Shown here in pieces: positions 1 through 7,159 of a stretch of DNA of 8,360 nucleotides. The DNA comes from JABCPE02 sp963530895 (GTDB taxonomy: Bacteria > Bacteroidota > Bacteroidia > Flavobacteriales > Weeksellaceae), in assembly GCA_963530895.1 (NCBI GenBank), contig CAUSFO010000070.1, positions 1 through 8,360 of the forward strand, given 5' to 3'. The notes under the pieces were generated by a model, which saw nothing but the letters and a program-made list of their open reading frames with translations, did not search any database and was not told the origin of the DNA. The translations under genes were made by a program, and so were the position numbers. How positions within the stretch are numbered: position 1 is the first letter of the stretch; each line of letters opens with the position of its first letter.

Positions 1-113
1 ACTTCATCAATGTTCTTTTCTGAACCTTGAGTTTCCTCTTGTGCAAAATAAAAACTTGCCGTTGTTAAAGTCAATGCTGCTATCGCAGATCTCCTTAAAA
101 AGTTTGTCTTCAT
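1..113 (-). CDS. Exported protein, N-terminal fragment; probable TonB-dependent receptor
   Basis: Only the first 37 codons and two bases of the next are inside the window; the gene continues past position 1. The ATG at 113 opens a clear signal peptide: a basic start (MKTNFLRR), a hydrophobic stretch at residues 9-23 (SAIAALTLTTASFYF), then likely cleavage after Ala24, leaving QEETQ as the mature start. The last visible residues are EKNIDEV. In Bacteroidota outer-membrane receptors, 'IDEV' just after the signal peptide usually begins the TonB box (IDEVVVTG), so a TonB-dependent receptor is the best guess, but the diagnostic residues lie outside the window. It would then sit in the outer membrane and import a ligand that cannot be predicted here. 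There is no Shine-Dalgarno sequence; a TAAATTTG element lies 33 bases upstream. The signal peptide is sure, the family call moderate. Confidence 0.6.
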   Translation of the reverse strand, partial: MKTNFLRRSAIAALTLTTASFYFAQEETQGSEKNIDE

Positions 114-146
114 AAAATTTTTTGGTTTTCTAAATTTTAAATATCG

Positions 147-154
147 CAAATTTA
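147..154 (-). promoter_or_regulatory. Possible -7 promoter element of the exported-protein gene
   Basis: The minus strand reads TAAATTTG, matching the Bacteroidota -7 consensus TAnnTTTG, 33 bases before the ATG at 113. No TTTG is found at the usual 19-base spacing; the nearest is about 25 bases upstream. It is therefore a half-match in very AT-rich DNA, but its position is right for a gene that lacks a nearby upstream partner. Confidence 0.4.
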
Positions 155-232
155 CGGTTATTTTTTTAACTAAAATTAACAAATTGTTAAAATTTTACAT
201 TTTAAAATATCAAATTTTCAAAAACACCTATT

Positions 233-1312
233 TTAGGGCTTTACCGTAGACATATTTTCAGATATTTTTTCAGTTTCATCTGTGTCATTTTCTTCTTTTT
301 TATCATTTTCAGAAAATTCATCATGATAAACTTGAATCAGCAATACAGTAATGGAAATCAATATTGGCCCAAAAATCAACCCGATAAATCCAAAAACCTT
401 CAACCCTAAAATAATCCCAAATACAGAATTCAGCGGGTGAATGTTTTCTATTCTTTTTAAGAATGTGAATCTCAGTATATTATCCACTCCCGCAGAAAGA
501 ACCCCGAAGAATAAAACTCCCACCGCTCCCACTGGATTTTGGCTCGCCAGCAGCATAAGTGACACAGGAACATAGACAATCGCGCCTCCTACAATAGGAA
601 TAAGCGATGCCATAGCCGTTAAAATAAATAAGAAAAACGGACTAGAAACCCCAAAAATGAGATACCCTATCAAAACCGTAAGTCCCTGCCCAATGGCCAC
701 CACAGGAATCCCCACCACATTGGCAATGATAAGTTTTCGGAAACGCTCTCCTATCTTATTAAGATTAGATTCTTTCAGCGGAACAGCCTTCTCCAAAGCC
801 TTTTCCATCGCTCGAGAATTGACCAGCATAAAATACAAAATGAAATACGCTGTAACGACCGTAGTAACGATATCCACCGTCGTATTCAATAAAGATGAGG
901 TATAAACAGTCACCCATTCACCTACTTTCCTTAAATCAATAGATTGGATGATATCATAGCCTGTTTTATCCTTTATATATTCGTGGATTTTGTTGATATG
1001 TTCTATGCCAACCTCTATATAATCGCGGGAATTTGCCAGTTTTACCACCAAAGTCTCCGCTATATAATAAATCGGAATGATTATAACCAAAAGGGAAAGT
1101 AACATCAAGAAACCAATTGCCAGCCAAGGTTTCCATTTTCTTACCTCTGTAAGTTTTAAATAATAATCACGGAAAATGACATAAAGTGTAATTGCGCCTA
1201 GGAATGAAGGCAAAAAATCACTTAAATTAAATCCTATCAAAAACAAAAATCCAAAAATCATCCCCAGTAGGATTATCTGTCTGATTTTATTATTACTAAT
1301 TTGATTTCCCAT
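233..1312 (-). CDS. AI-2E/PerM-family membrane transporter
   Basis: A 359-residue polytopic inner-membrane protein of the AI-2E transporter (PerM/YdiK/TqsA) family. Hydrophobic segments lie at about residues 13-47 (two helices), 62-84, 146-164, 197-220, 224-256, 260-278 and 297-328. Between helices 3 and 4 is a soluble stretch (about 85-145), as is usual in the family. The C-terminal half carries the typical glycine/proline-rich region (FGVSSPFFLF at 220-229, LIPIVGGAIVYVP at 237-249) and the late GLIFGPILIS at 311-320. The tail after residue 332 is short, charged and rich in Glu/Asp/Lys. Length is normal. Members have been linked to autoinducer-2 export or to ion antiport, so the substrate here is unknown. 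The gene has its own candidate promoter and is separated from rpsJ by a terminator, so it is probably not part of the str operon. The start ATG at 1312 is followed directly by the family's hydrophobic start; no Shine-Dalgarno sequence. Confidence 0.88.
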   Translation of the reverse strand: MGNQISNNKIRQIILLGMIFGFLFLIGFNLSDFLPSFLGAITLYVIFRDYYLKLTEVRKWKPWLAIGFLMLLSLLVIIIPIYYIAETLVVKLANSRDYIEVGIEHINKIHEYIKDKTGYDIIQSIDLRKVGEWVTVYTSSLLNTTVDIVTTVVTAYFILYFMLVNSRAMEKALEKAVPLKESNLNKIGERFRKLIIANVVGIPVVAIGQGLTVLIGYLIFGVSSPFFLFILTAMASLIPIVGGAIVYVPVSLMLLASQNPVGAVGVLFFGVLSAGVDNILRFTFLKRIENIHPLNSVFGIILGLKVFGFIGLIFGPILISITVLLIQVYHDEFSENDKKEENDTDETEKISENMSTVKP

Positions 1313-1337
1313 ACTAAAATTTATTCTGCAATAATAT

Positions 1338-1345
1338 CAAAAGTA
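1338..1345 (-). promoter_or_regulatory. Possible -7 promoter element of the AI-2E-family gene
   Basis: The minus strand reads TACTTTTG, the same octamer as in the rpsL promoter, 25 bases before the ATG at 1312 and just downstream of the rpsJ terminator. No TTTG stands at the 19-base spacing, so only half the consensus is present. Its place between a terminator and a start codon supports separate transcription of the transporter gene. Confidence 0.4.
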
Positions 1346-1357
1346 TTTCAAATAAAG

Positions 1358-1391
1358 AAAATCCTTTCCCAATTTCTTAGGAAAGGATTTT
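1358..1391 (-). terminator. Intrinsic terminator of the str operon (after rpsJ)
   Basis: A perfect 12-base-pair inverted repeat (AAAATCCTTTCC at 1358-1369 and its complement at 1380-1391) with a 10-base loop, 33 bases beyond the rpsJ stop. On the minus strand the stem ends in TTTT followed by CTTTATTT. The plus-strand side also ends in a T-run, so it could act both ways, but no plus-strand gene needs it. Confidence 0.85.
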
Positions 1392-1424
1392 TATCATAGC
1401 AAAATGTATAAATACATTGTTTTA

Positions 1425-1730
1425 TCAAACTTTGATTTCTACATCTACACCGCTTGGTAATTCTAACTTCATAAGAGCATCTACAGTCTTAGAAGAAGAA
1501 GAGTAGATATCCATCAATCTCTTGTGTGCAGAAAGCTGGAACTGTTCTCTTGCTTTTTTATTAACATGTGGAGATCTAAGCACAGTAAAGATTCTCTTGT
1601 GAGTAGGTAATGGGATTGGTCCATTTACCACAGCTCCTGTAGATTTTACTGTTTTTACGATTTTCTCAGCAGATTTATCTACTAAATTGTAATCGTAAGA
1701 TTTTAATTTTATTCTGATTCTTTGTGACAT
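1425..1730 (-). CDS. rpsJ: 30S ribosomal protein S10 (NusE)
   Basis: A 101-residue S10 of normal length. It begins MSQRIRIKLKSYD and contains the conserved GPIPLPT (37-43), the RSPHVNKKAREQF region (52-64) and the ending SGVDVEIKV. S10 sits in the head of the small ribosomal subunit and, in bacteria generally, doubles as NusE, binding NusB and NusG in transcription antitermination. It lies 17 bases downstream of fusA and is the last gene of the operon: a strong hairpin follows. In many Bacteroidota the S10 operon genes (rplC, rplD and so on) come next, but here they do not. There is no Shine-Dalgarno sequence before the ATG. Identification is certain. Confidence 0.98.
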   Translation of the reverse strand: MSQRIRIKLKSYDYNLVDKSAEKIVKTVKSTGAVVNGPIPLPTHKRIFTVLRSPHVNKKAREQFQLSAHKRLMDIYSSSSKTVDALMKLELPSGVDVEIKV

Positions 1731-1747
1731 TTTAATCTAAATTTTAA

Positions 1748-3865
1748 TTAACCTCTTGCTTTAGCTATTACTTCTTCAGCCACATTCTGTGGAGCTGGTT
1801 CATATTTTTCAAACTCCATAGAAGATGTTGCTCTACCAGAAGATAATGTTCTAAGAGCTGTTACATATCCAAACATTTCTGCTAATGGAACAAATGCTTT
1901 GATAACTTTAGCATTATTTCTATCATCCATACCGTTTACAGTACCTCTTCTTCTGTTAAGGTCACCTACGATATCCCCCATGTATTCTTCTGGAGTAACA
2001 ACTTCCAATTTCATGATAGGCTCCATGATTACTGGTTTAGCAGCTTTACCAGCTTCTCTAAATCCAAGTTTAGCAGCCAATTCGAATGAAAGTTGGTCAG
2101 AGTCCACTGGGTGGAAAGAACCATCTTTTAGTGTAACTTTAATTCCTTCAATCTCGAATCCAGCCAAAGGACCATTTTTCATAGCTTCTTTGAATCCTTT
2201 TTCAACAGAAGGGATAAATTCTTTTGGAATGTTACCACCTTTAATTTCGTTGATGAATTCAAGACCTGTTTTTCCTTCATCAGCAGGACCAATTTCGAAG
2301 ATGATATCCGCGAATTTACCTCTACCCCCAGATTGTTTTTTGTAAACTTCTCTGTGGTTAGCTGTAGCTGTAAGTGATTCTTTGTACTCTACTTGCGGTT
2401 GTCCTTGGTTTACTTCTACCTTGAACTCTCTTCTTAGACGGTCTACGATGATATCCAAGTGAAGCTCTCCCATTCCTGAGATGATAGTTTGTCCAGATGC
2501 TTCATCTGTTTTCACTTGGAATGTAGGGTCTTCTTCTGCTAACTTCGCTAAAGCGTTACCCATTTTATCTTGGTCAGCTTTAGTTTTAGGTTCAACAGCG
2601 ATACCGATTACCGGATCTGGGAAAATCATAGATTCAAGAACGATAGGGTTCTTTTCATCACAAAGTGTATCCCCAGTTTTAATATCTTTAAATCCTACAG
2701 CTGCACCGATATCTCCTGCTTCGATGTATTCTACAGGGTTTTGCTTATTCGCGTGCATTTGATAGATTCTTGAGATTCTTTCTTTAGAATCAGATCTTGT
2801 GTTCAAAACATAAGAACCCGCATCCAATCTACCAGAATAAGCTCTAAAGAATGCCAATCTACCTACATATGGGTCAGTAGCAATCTTAAATGCTAATGCA
2901 GCAAATGGCTCATTTACATCTGGTTTTCTTGTGATTTCAGCATCTGTTTTAGGGTCAGTTCCTTTGATATCATCTTTATCCAATGGAGAAGGCAAGTATT
3001 TACATACTGCATCCAACATAAACTGAACTCCTTTGTTCTTAAATGAAGAACCACAAGTCATTGGGATAATAGACAAATCAATAGTTGCTTTTCTCAAAGC
3101 TTCATTAATTTCTTCTTCTGTGATAGAATCTGGATCTTCAAAGAATTTCTCTAATAAAGACTCATCATATTCTGCCACATTTTCCACAAGGTTTTGTCTG
3201 TATTCCAATACATCAGCTTTCATATCTTCTGGAATTGGAACCACATCAAATGTCATACCTTGAGTATCTTCGTGCCAAATAATAGCTCTGTTCTTAATAA
3301 GGTCTACCACTCCTTTGAAGTCTTCTTCTGCTCCGATTGGTAATACGATAGGAACAGCGTTAGAACCTAGCATTTCTTTTACCTGACGGCAAACCGCCAA
3401 GAAATCAGCTCCTTGTCTGTCCATTTTGTTTACGAATCCCATTCTCGCAACTTTGTAGTTATCAGCCAATCTCCAGTTAGTTTCTGACTGTGGCTCTACT
3501 CCGTCAACTGCTGAGAACAAGAACACTAGACCATCCAATACTCTCAAAGAACGGTTTACCTCTACAGTAAAGTCAACGTGTCCTGGGGTATCGATAATGT
3601 TAAAGTGGTATCCTTTAGTTTCTGGTAAAACTTTTCCTTGATCAGTTGGGAAATTCCAGTTACAAGTAGTAGCTGCAGAGGTAATTGTAATCCCTCTTTC
3701 AGCCTCTTGTTCCATCCAGTCCATCTGAGATGTCCCTTGGTGAGTTTCACCCAACTTGTGAGTTTTACCAGTGTAAAATAAAATTCTCTCTGTAGTGGTA
3801 GTTTTCCCTGCATCGATGTGTGCAGCAATACCAATGTTTCTTGTATATCTAAGATCTCTTCCCAT
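1748..3865 (-). CDS. fusA: Translation elongation factor G
   Basis: A 705-residue EF-G, the GTPase that drives translocation of tRNA and mRNA and, with RRF, ribosome recycling. The G domain shows all key motifs: AHIDAGKT (P-loop, 15-22), the switch I threonine in ERGITI (56-61), DTPGH (92-96) and NKMD (146-149). A stretch at about 71-86, between switch I and DTPGH, is longer than in E. coli, as is common in Bacteroidota EF-G. Domain II (YVGRLAFFRAYSG), domain III (QVKTDEASGQTIISGMGELH) and the C-terminal domain IV/V (GGRGKFADI, MEPIMKLEVVTPEEYMGD) are intact. Of the possible EF-G paralogues, its place in the str operon and full motif set mark it as the housekeeping copy. It lies 6 bases after rpsG; no tuf gene follows, as is usual in this phylum. 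Certain identification. Confidence 0.99.
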   Translation of the reverse strand: MGRDLRYTRNIGIAAHIDAGKTTTTERILFYTGKTHKLGETHQGTSQMDWMEQEAERGITITSAATTCNWNFPTDQGKVLPETKGYHFNIIDTPGHVDFTVEVNRSLRVLDGLVFLFSAVDGVEPQSETNWRLADNYKVARMGFVNKMDRQGADFLAVCRQVKEMLGSNAVPIVLPIGAEEDFKGVVDLIKNRAIIWHEDTQGMTFDVVPIPEDMKADVLEYRQNLVENVAEYDESLLEKFFEDPDSITEEEINEALRKATIDLSIIPMTCGSSFKNKGVQFMLDAVCKYLPSPLDKDDIKGTDPKTDAEITRKPDVNEPFAALAFKIATDPYVGRLAFFRAYSGRLDAGSYVLNTRSDSKERISRIYQMHANKQNPVEYIEAGDIGAAVGFKDIKTGDTLCDEKNPIVLESMIFPDPVIGIAVEPKTKADQDKMGNALAKLAEEDPTFQVKTDEASGQTIISGMGELHLDIIVDRLRREFKVEVNQGQPQVEYKESLTATANHREVYKKQSGGRGKFADIIFEIGPADEGKTGLEFINEIKGGNIPKEFIPSVEKGFKEAMKNGPLAGFEIEGIKVTLKDGSFHPVDSDQLSFELAAKLGFREAGKAAKPVIMEPIMKLEVVTPEEYMGDIVGDLNRRRGTVNGMDDRNNAKVIKAFVPLAEMFGYVTALRTLSSGRATSSMEFEKYEPAPQNVAEEVIAKARG

Positions 3866-3871
3866 TTCAGA

Positions 3872-4348
3872 TTAGAATTTAAAGTGTGAGAATGCTTTGT
3901 TTGCTTCTGCCATTTTGTGAGTATCTGTCTTTTTCTTAACAGCAGCTCCTTCTTCTTTAGAAGCAGCGATAATCTCAGCAGCTAATTTTTGTGCCATAGA
4001 TTTATCGTTTCTCAAAGAAGCATATTTGATCAACCATTTCATAGCCATAGAAATTTTTCTATCAGCTCTGATTGGCATAGGAATTTGGAAGTTAGCACCT
4101 CCTACTCTTCTTGATCTTACTTCTACATGCGGCATTACATTAGTAAGCGCATCTTTCCATACTTCAAGAGAAGTTTTTTCCTGATCTTCTTTTTTAGTTT
4201 CTACGATATCTAGTGCATCATAGAAAATTCTAAATGCGATAGACTTCTTACCATCTATCATCAAGTTATTCACAAATCTTGTTACCAATTGATCATTAAA
4301 TTTAGGATCTGGTAACAACGGTCTTTTTTTTGCTTTTGTCTTTCTCAT
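3872..4348 (-). CDS. rpsG: 30S ribosomal protein S7
   Basis: A 158-residue S7, a primary 16S rRNA-binding protein that organises the head of the small subunit near the E site. It shows the conserved basic start (MRKTKAKKRPLLPDP), VTRFVNNLMIDGKKSIA (22-38), and the block VEVRSRRVGGANFQIPMPI (75-93), followed by a lysine-rich C-terminal helix ending in FSHFKF. Length is typical of Bacteroidota. It follows rpsL after 25 bases. Unlike its neighbours it has a Shine-Dalgarno-like AAGGAAAG a few bases before the ATG at 4348, unusual for a phylum that mostly does without one. In E. coli, S7 represses this operon through the rpsL-rpsG spacer; the 25-base spacer here looks too short for that structure (inference). 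Certain identification. Confidence 0.98.
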   Translation of the reverse strand: MRKTKAKKRPLLPDPKFNDQLVTRFVNNLMIDGKKSIAFRIFYDALDIVETKKEDQEKTSLEVWKDALTNVMPHVEVRSRRVGGANFQIPMPIRADRKISMAMKWLIKYASLRNDKSMAQKLAAEIIAASKEEGAAVKKKTDTHKMAEANKAFSHFKF

Positions 4349-4373
4349 TGTTTCTTTCCTTAAAATTTAATGA

Positions 4374-4772
4374 TTACTTTTTCCCTGCTGGTGCTGCACC
4401 TGGTTTAGGTCTCTTAGCTCCATACTTAGATCTTCTTTGCGTTCTTCCATTTACACCTGCAGTGTCCAAAGCACCTCTTACAATGTGATAACGAACTCCC
4501 GGTAGGTCTTTCACCCTTCCGCCTCTTACCAATACTATCGAGTGCTCTTGGAGATTATGTCCTTCGCCCGGGATATAAGCGTTAACTTCTTTACCATTAG
4601 AAAGTCTTACTCTGGCAACTTTTCTAAGTGCAGAGTTAGGTTTCTTAGGTGTAGTTGTATATACTCTCGTACATACACCTCTCTTCTGTGGACAAGAATC
4701 CAAAGCAACCGATTTGCTCTTCTTGGCAATTGTGGCTCTTCCTTTTCTTACTAATTGTTGAATAGTAGGCAT
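4374..4772 (-). CDS. rpsL: 30S ribosomal protein S12
   Basis: A 132-residue S12, the decoding-centre protein that sets translational accuracy. The conserved CPQKRGVCTRVYTTTPKKPNS (27-47) and PGEGHNLQEHS (68-78) are present. The positions where streptomycin-resistance changes usually occur carry the ordinary residues: lysines 43 and 44 in TPKKPNS, and lysine 88 and the neighbouring Asp89-Leu-Pro-Gly. Nothing in the protein suggests resistance. The C-terminal tail (KPGAAPAGKK) is a little longer than in E. coli. It is the first gene of the str operon, with a near-consensus promoter 32-62 bases upstream. The ATG at 4772 gives the standard MPTIQQLVRKGR start. Certain identification. Confidence 0.99.
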   Translation of the reverse strand: MPTIQQLVRKGRATIAKKSKSVALDSCPQKRGVCTRVYTTTPKKPNSALRKVARVRLSNGKEVNAYIPGEGHNLQEHSIVLVRGGRVKDLPGVRYHIVRGALDTAGVNGRTQRRSKYGAKRPKPGAAPAGKK

Positions 4773-4803
4773 TTTATTGCTTTATATTAAATTATTTGAT
4801 TTG

Positions 4804-4834
4804 CAAAAGTACAACTTTTTCTAAAACTGACAAA
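4804..4834 (-). promoter_or_regulatory. str operon promoter (Bacteroidota type)
   Basis: On the minus strand, TTTG (4831-4834) is followed by exactly 19 bases and then TACTTTTG (4804-4811). This matches the Bacteroidota consensus TTTG-N19-TAnnTTTG recognised by their primary sigma factor. It lies 31 bases before the rpsL ATG and just after the urease operon terminator, so the str operon should be transcribed independently. It is the best promoter match in the window. Confidence 0.85.
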
Positions 4835-4853
4835 AAGTTATTCAAAATTTATG

Positions 4854-4894
4854 AAAAAAAAACAGTTATACCATTTCTGATACAACTGTTTTTT
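4854..4894 (-). terminator. Intrinsic terminator after ureD
   Basis: An 11-base-pair stem (4857-4867 with 4884-4894: AAAAAACAGTT and its complement) closes over a 16-base loop. The loop can pair a little further through TATC/GGTA. On the minus strand the stem is followed by an unbroken T-run down to 4854. It starts 19 bases past the ureD stop and separates the urease accessory genes from the rpsL promoter. Confidence 0.85.
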
Positions 4895-4913
4895 CATTAG
4901 GATCACAATATTA

Positions 4914-5741
4914 TTAAATCGGCTCTATGATTTCATCTAAAATACTGTATTCGAATCGTTTAGCGATGTTATAGAGCTGCTCTCCGCCATGCCCTACGAT
5001 TCTTATCACGATACCACCTCCTACAGTAGTTGTGATACCGTACTCCACGCCTTCATCATCTTTTAGTGCTTTTTCTAAAAGTTCTAGAAGATGATCTTCT
5101 TCCAGCTGCTGGTCGTAGATAAAGATAGTAGCTTGGTGGGTATAATCTTCCCACTGCCCCATTGTAGTCAAATCCATTTCGCTTGGCTTCATGTACAATC
5201 TATCTTTGAAGATAAGATGACCATCAAGGAATATTCTTGTATAGTTTTTAAATTCTTTAAACTCAAAAACCTCTCCTTCTCCGTAAAGTTTTCTTCCACA
5301 AGTAATTACCTCCCCCCAGATTACTCTAGATGTTTTAGCAATATTGATCGTATTTATCGCTTCATAAACAGAGTCCTTGTGTGGTGAAGTAGGGTGTGGA
5401 ATATACTGAAGCATAGCATCTTCCTCTACATCTATGGTAGTTGTCTGCTTAGCAAAACCACCTGGTTTCATAGAGTGGATTCTAGAATAAGCCTGAGTTT
5501 CAAGACCTAAATTAGTTCCCTTCGCTACTCTAAAAGACATTTCGTAGAAATCCCCCGCCATAATTCCTGGAGTGGAGCTTCTTATCATGTATCTCAACCA
5601 AGGGTCATGAGCACTTCTCTTATCAAATCTCATCAATCCAAACGGATTGGTATAAAACATTTCAGCCAAGTGATGAAACCCATCTCGGATCTCAGTCCTT
5701 AGGCTCATCTTACTGGTGTATTCCCCTATTATTCCGTTCAT
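4914..5741 (-). CDS. ureD: Urease accessory protein UreD (UreH)
   Basis: A 275-residue UreD, the scaffold that binds apo-urease and recruits UreF and UreG so nickel can pass to the active site. Family features in order: AGDFYEMSFRVAKGTNLGL (62-80, the 'GGD...G' strand), ETQAYSRIH (81-89, the usual TTQAxxKIY), LQYIPHP (111-117, the usual LEWLPQE region) and WGEVITCGRKLYGE (142-155, the usual W..xxxGRxxxGE). Length is normal. The ATG at 5741 comes only 2 bases after the ureG stop, so the two are translationally close. It is the last gene of ureEFGD and is followed by a terminator. In some genomes this gene leads the urease operon instead; here it closes it. Cytoplasmic; expected to act with UreF and UreG. 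Confidence 0.95.
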   Translation of the reverse strand: MNGIIGEYTSKMSLRTEIRDGFHHLAEMFYTNPFGLMRFDKRSAHDPWLRYMIRSSTPGIMAGDFYEMSFRVAKGTNLGLETQAYSRIHSMKPGGFAKQTTTIDVEEDAMLQYIPHPTSPHKDSVYEAINTINIAKTSRVIWGEVITCGRKLYGEGEVFEFKEFKNYTRIFLDGHLIFKDRLYMKPSEMDLTTMGQWEDYTHQATIFIYDQQLEEDHLLELLEKALKDDEGVEYGITTTVGGGIVIRIVGHGGEQLYNIAKRFEYSILDEIIEPI

Positions 5742-5743
5742 AA

Positions 5744-6382
5744 TTATCTGATAATTGCAGGTTCTTCAATATCTTCTAAAAGAGCATATTTCTTAATCCA
5801 TCCGATAACAGCATCTACTCCCTCTTCTGTTTTCAAGTTTGTGAATACAAATGGACGCCCTTGTCTCATTCTCTTCGCATCGCTTTCCATTACTGCTAAA
5901 TCAGCACCTACTAATGGAGCTAAGTCAAATTTGTTAATCATCAACAAGTCAGATCTTGTGATACCAGGCCCTCCTTTTCTTGGGATTTTTTCACCAGCCG
6001 CCACATCGATTACGAATATTGTCAAATCAGCCAATTCTGGGCTAAATGTAGCAGAAAGGTTATCACCACCACTCTCCACGAAAAGAATTTCCATGTCTGG
6101 GTGTTTAGCAGCCATTTCATCTACTGCCTCCAAGTTCATACTCGCATCTTCTCTAATCGCTGTGTGAGGACATCCTCCTGTTTCTACCCCTGCAATTCTA
6201 TCTTTTGGTAATTTACTATTCTTTTGAAGGAATTTTTCGTCCTCGTTAGTATAAACATCATTGGTGATTACACAAACATAATAATCATCCATCATTTTTC
6301 TTGATAAAACCTCTATCAAAGCAGTTTTTCCAGCACCTACAGGACCTGCTACACCAATTTTAATATATTTTCTATTTGCCAT
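5744..6382 (-). CDS. ureG: Urease accessory GTPase UreG
   Basis: A 212-residue UreG, the SIMIBI-class GTPase whose GTP-bound dimer carries nickel to urease. The motifs are all visible: P-loop GPVGAGKT (13-20), the metal-binding Cys-Pro-His at 71-73 inside ETGGCPHTAIRED, ESGGDNLSATFSPEL (103-117), and the base-recognition NKFD (150-153) in INKFDLAP. The family more often has NKTD or NKID; phenylalanine there should not affect the key Asn, Lys and Asp. There is no His-rich N-terminal extension of the sort found in some plant and rhizobial UreGs. It lies 40 bases after ureF and 2 bases before ureD. Cytoplasmic. Certain identification. Confidence 0.98.
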   Translation of the reverse strand: MANRKYIKIGVAGPVGAGKTALIEVLSRKMMDDYYVCVITNDVYTNEDEKFLQKNSKLPKDRIAGVETGGCPHTAIREDASMNLEAVDEMAAKHPDMEILFVESGGDNLSATFSPELADLTIFVIDVAAGEKIPRKGGPGITRSDLLMINKFDLAPLVGADLAVMESDAKRMRQGRPFVFTNLKTEEGVDAVIGWIKKYALLEDIEEPAIIR

Positions 6383-6422
6383 TTTGTTATAATTTTTTGT
6401 TATACTTCAATATTTTTAATCC

Positions 6423-7118
6423 TTAACTCATATACAATCTTGAATACAATCTCTCGTGCTGCATAGATCTCAAATCAAACCCTACATTAGAAAGACCGAT
6501 TTTTTCTTCTTCCAAATTCATGGTTTTTTCTACCCAAGAAGGAATATTTCTTTTCACTTCAAAAAGAATTTTCTGCCCCTCAAGCTGACCAAGTGGAACC
6601 AACTTAACCGCGTTAGTCACCATACCTGTAGCCGTAGAGAAATAAAACGCTGTAATCGCCTCTTCCAAAGGAATTTCCATCAAATAGCACAATGCACCAT
6701 ATACCACAGGATAGTTCCCCACGCTGATATTTTTAGTTACATAATCTCCAAATTTTGTCAAGAAATCGCACTTTTGCCCTTCTTCAATGAAGATTTTCAG
6801 CAATCTCGTTCCTAGTTTGTGGCTCGCCTCACGAATTTCTCTTGGACTTTTCATCGCACTACACTCCTCATCCAAAACAACTATTCTTTCGTAGCTGTCT
6901 TTTTCTTTCATAGCTTCATAAGCTAATCTCACATAAGCTGCATCATTATGTAATATACTGCTGGACAGCATATTATTAAGAAATAAAGCCGCCGTCTCCG
7001 TACTGTTTACAAGTCCTTTCTGCACATAGGTTTCCAAACCATTTGAGTGAGAGTATCCCCCAATCGGCAAAGTCGGATCCGCAATGTGTAATAGACTTAT
7101 TAGTGAATTTACCTTCAT
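6423..7118 (-). CDS. ureF: Urease accessory protein UreF
   Basis: A 231-residue all-helical UreF, which bridges UreD and the UreG GTPase in the urease activation complex. Conserved features are the N-terminal DPTLPIGGYSHSNGLETYV (14-32), NYPVVYG (135-141), the TGMVTNAVKLVPLGQ helix (164-178) and the conserved C-terminal tail DLRSMQHERLYSRLYMS (215-231), which in Helicobacter is needed for binding UreD/UreH and UreG. Length is typical. The ATG at 7118 places the LPIGGYSHS motif at its usual distance from the N terminus. It lies 41 bases after ureE and 40 before ureG. Nothing is odd. Very sure. Confidence 0.96.
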   Translation of the reverse strand: MKVNSLISLLHIADPTLPIGGYSHSNGLETYVQKGLVNSTETAALFLNNMLSSSILHNDAAYVRLAYEAMKEKDSYERIVVLDEECSAMKSPREIREASHKLGTRLLKIFIEEGQKCDFLTKFGDYVTKNISVGNYPVVYGALCYLMEIPLEEAITAFYFSTATGMVTNAVKLVPLGQLEGQKILFEVKRNIPSWVEKTMNLEEEKIGLSNVGFDLRSMQHERLYSRLYMS

Positions 7119-7159
7119 TTTATTTCTGTTTTTTATCTATTATAATTTAGTCTTTTTAT

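Noticed and set aside
173..232. AT-rich palindromes (TTAAC...GTTAA at 176-190, and CCTA/TAGG just past the AI-2E gene) as a terminator.
   Set aside because: Stems are 4-5 base pairs and nearly all A-T; they are expected by chance in this spacer, so no terminator is called.
1899..2345. A 148-codon plus-strand open frame inside fusA.
   Set aside because: It lies wholly antisense to the conserved domain IV/V of EF-G; its Ser/Pro/Leu-rich content is a by-product of the coding strand.
4374..4772. Possible streptomycin-resistance changes in rpsL.
   Set aside because: The usual lysines (43, 44, 88) and their surroundings are the ordinary residues.
6456..6815. A 119-codon plus-strand open frame across ureF.
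   Set aside because: Antisense to a well conserved UreF, no promoter or recognisable motif.
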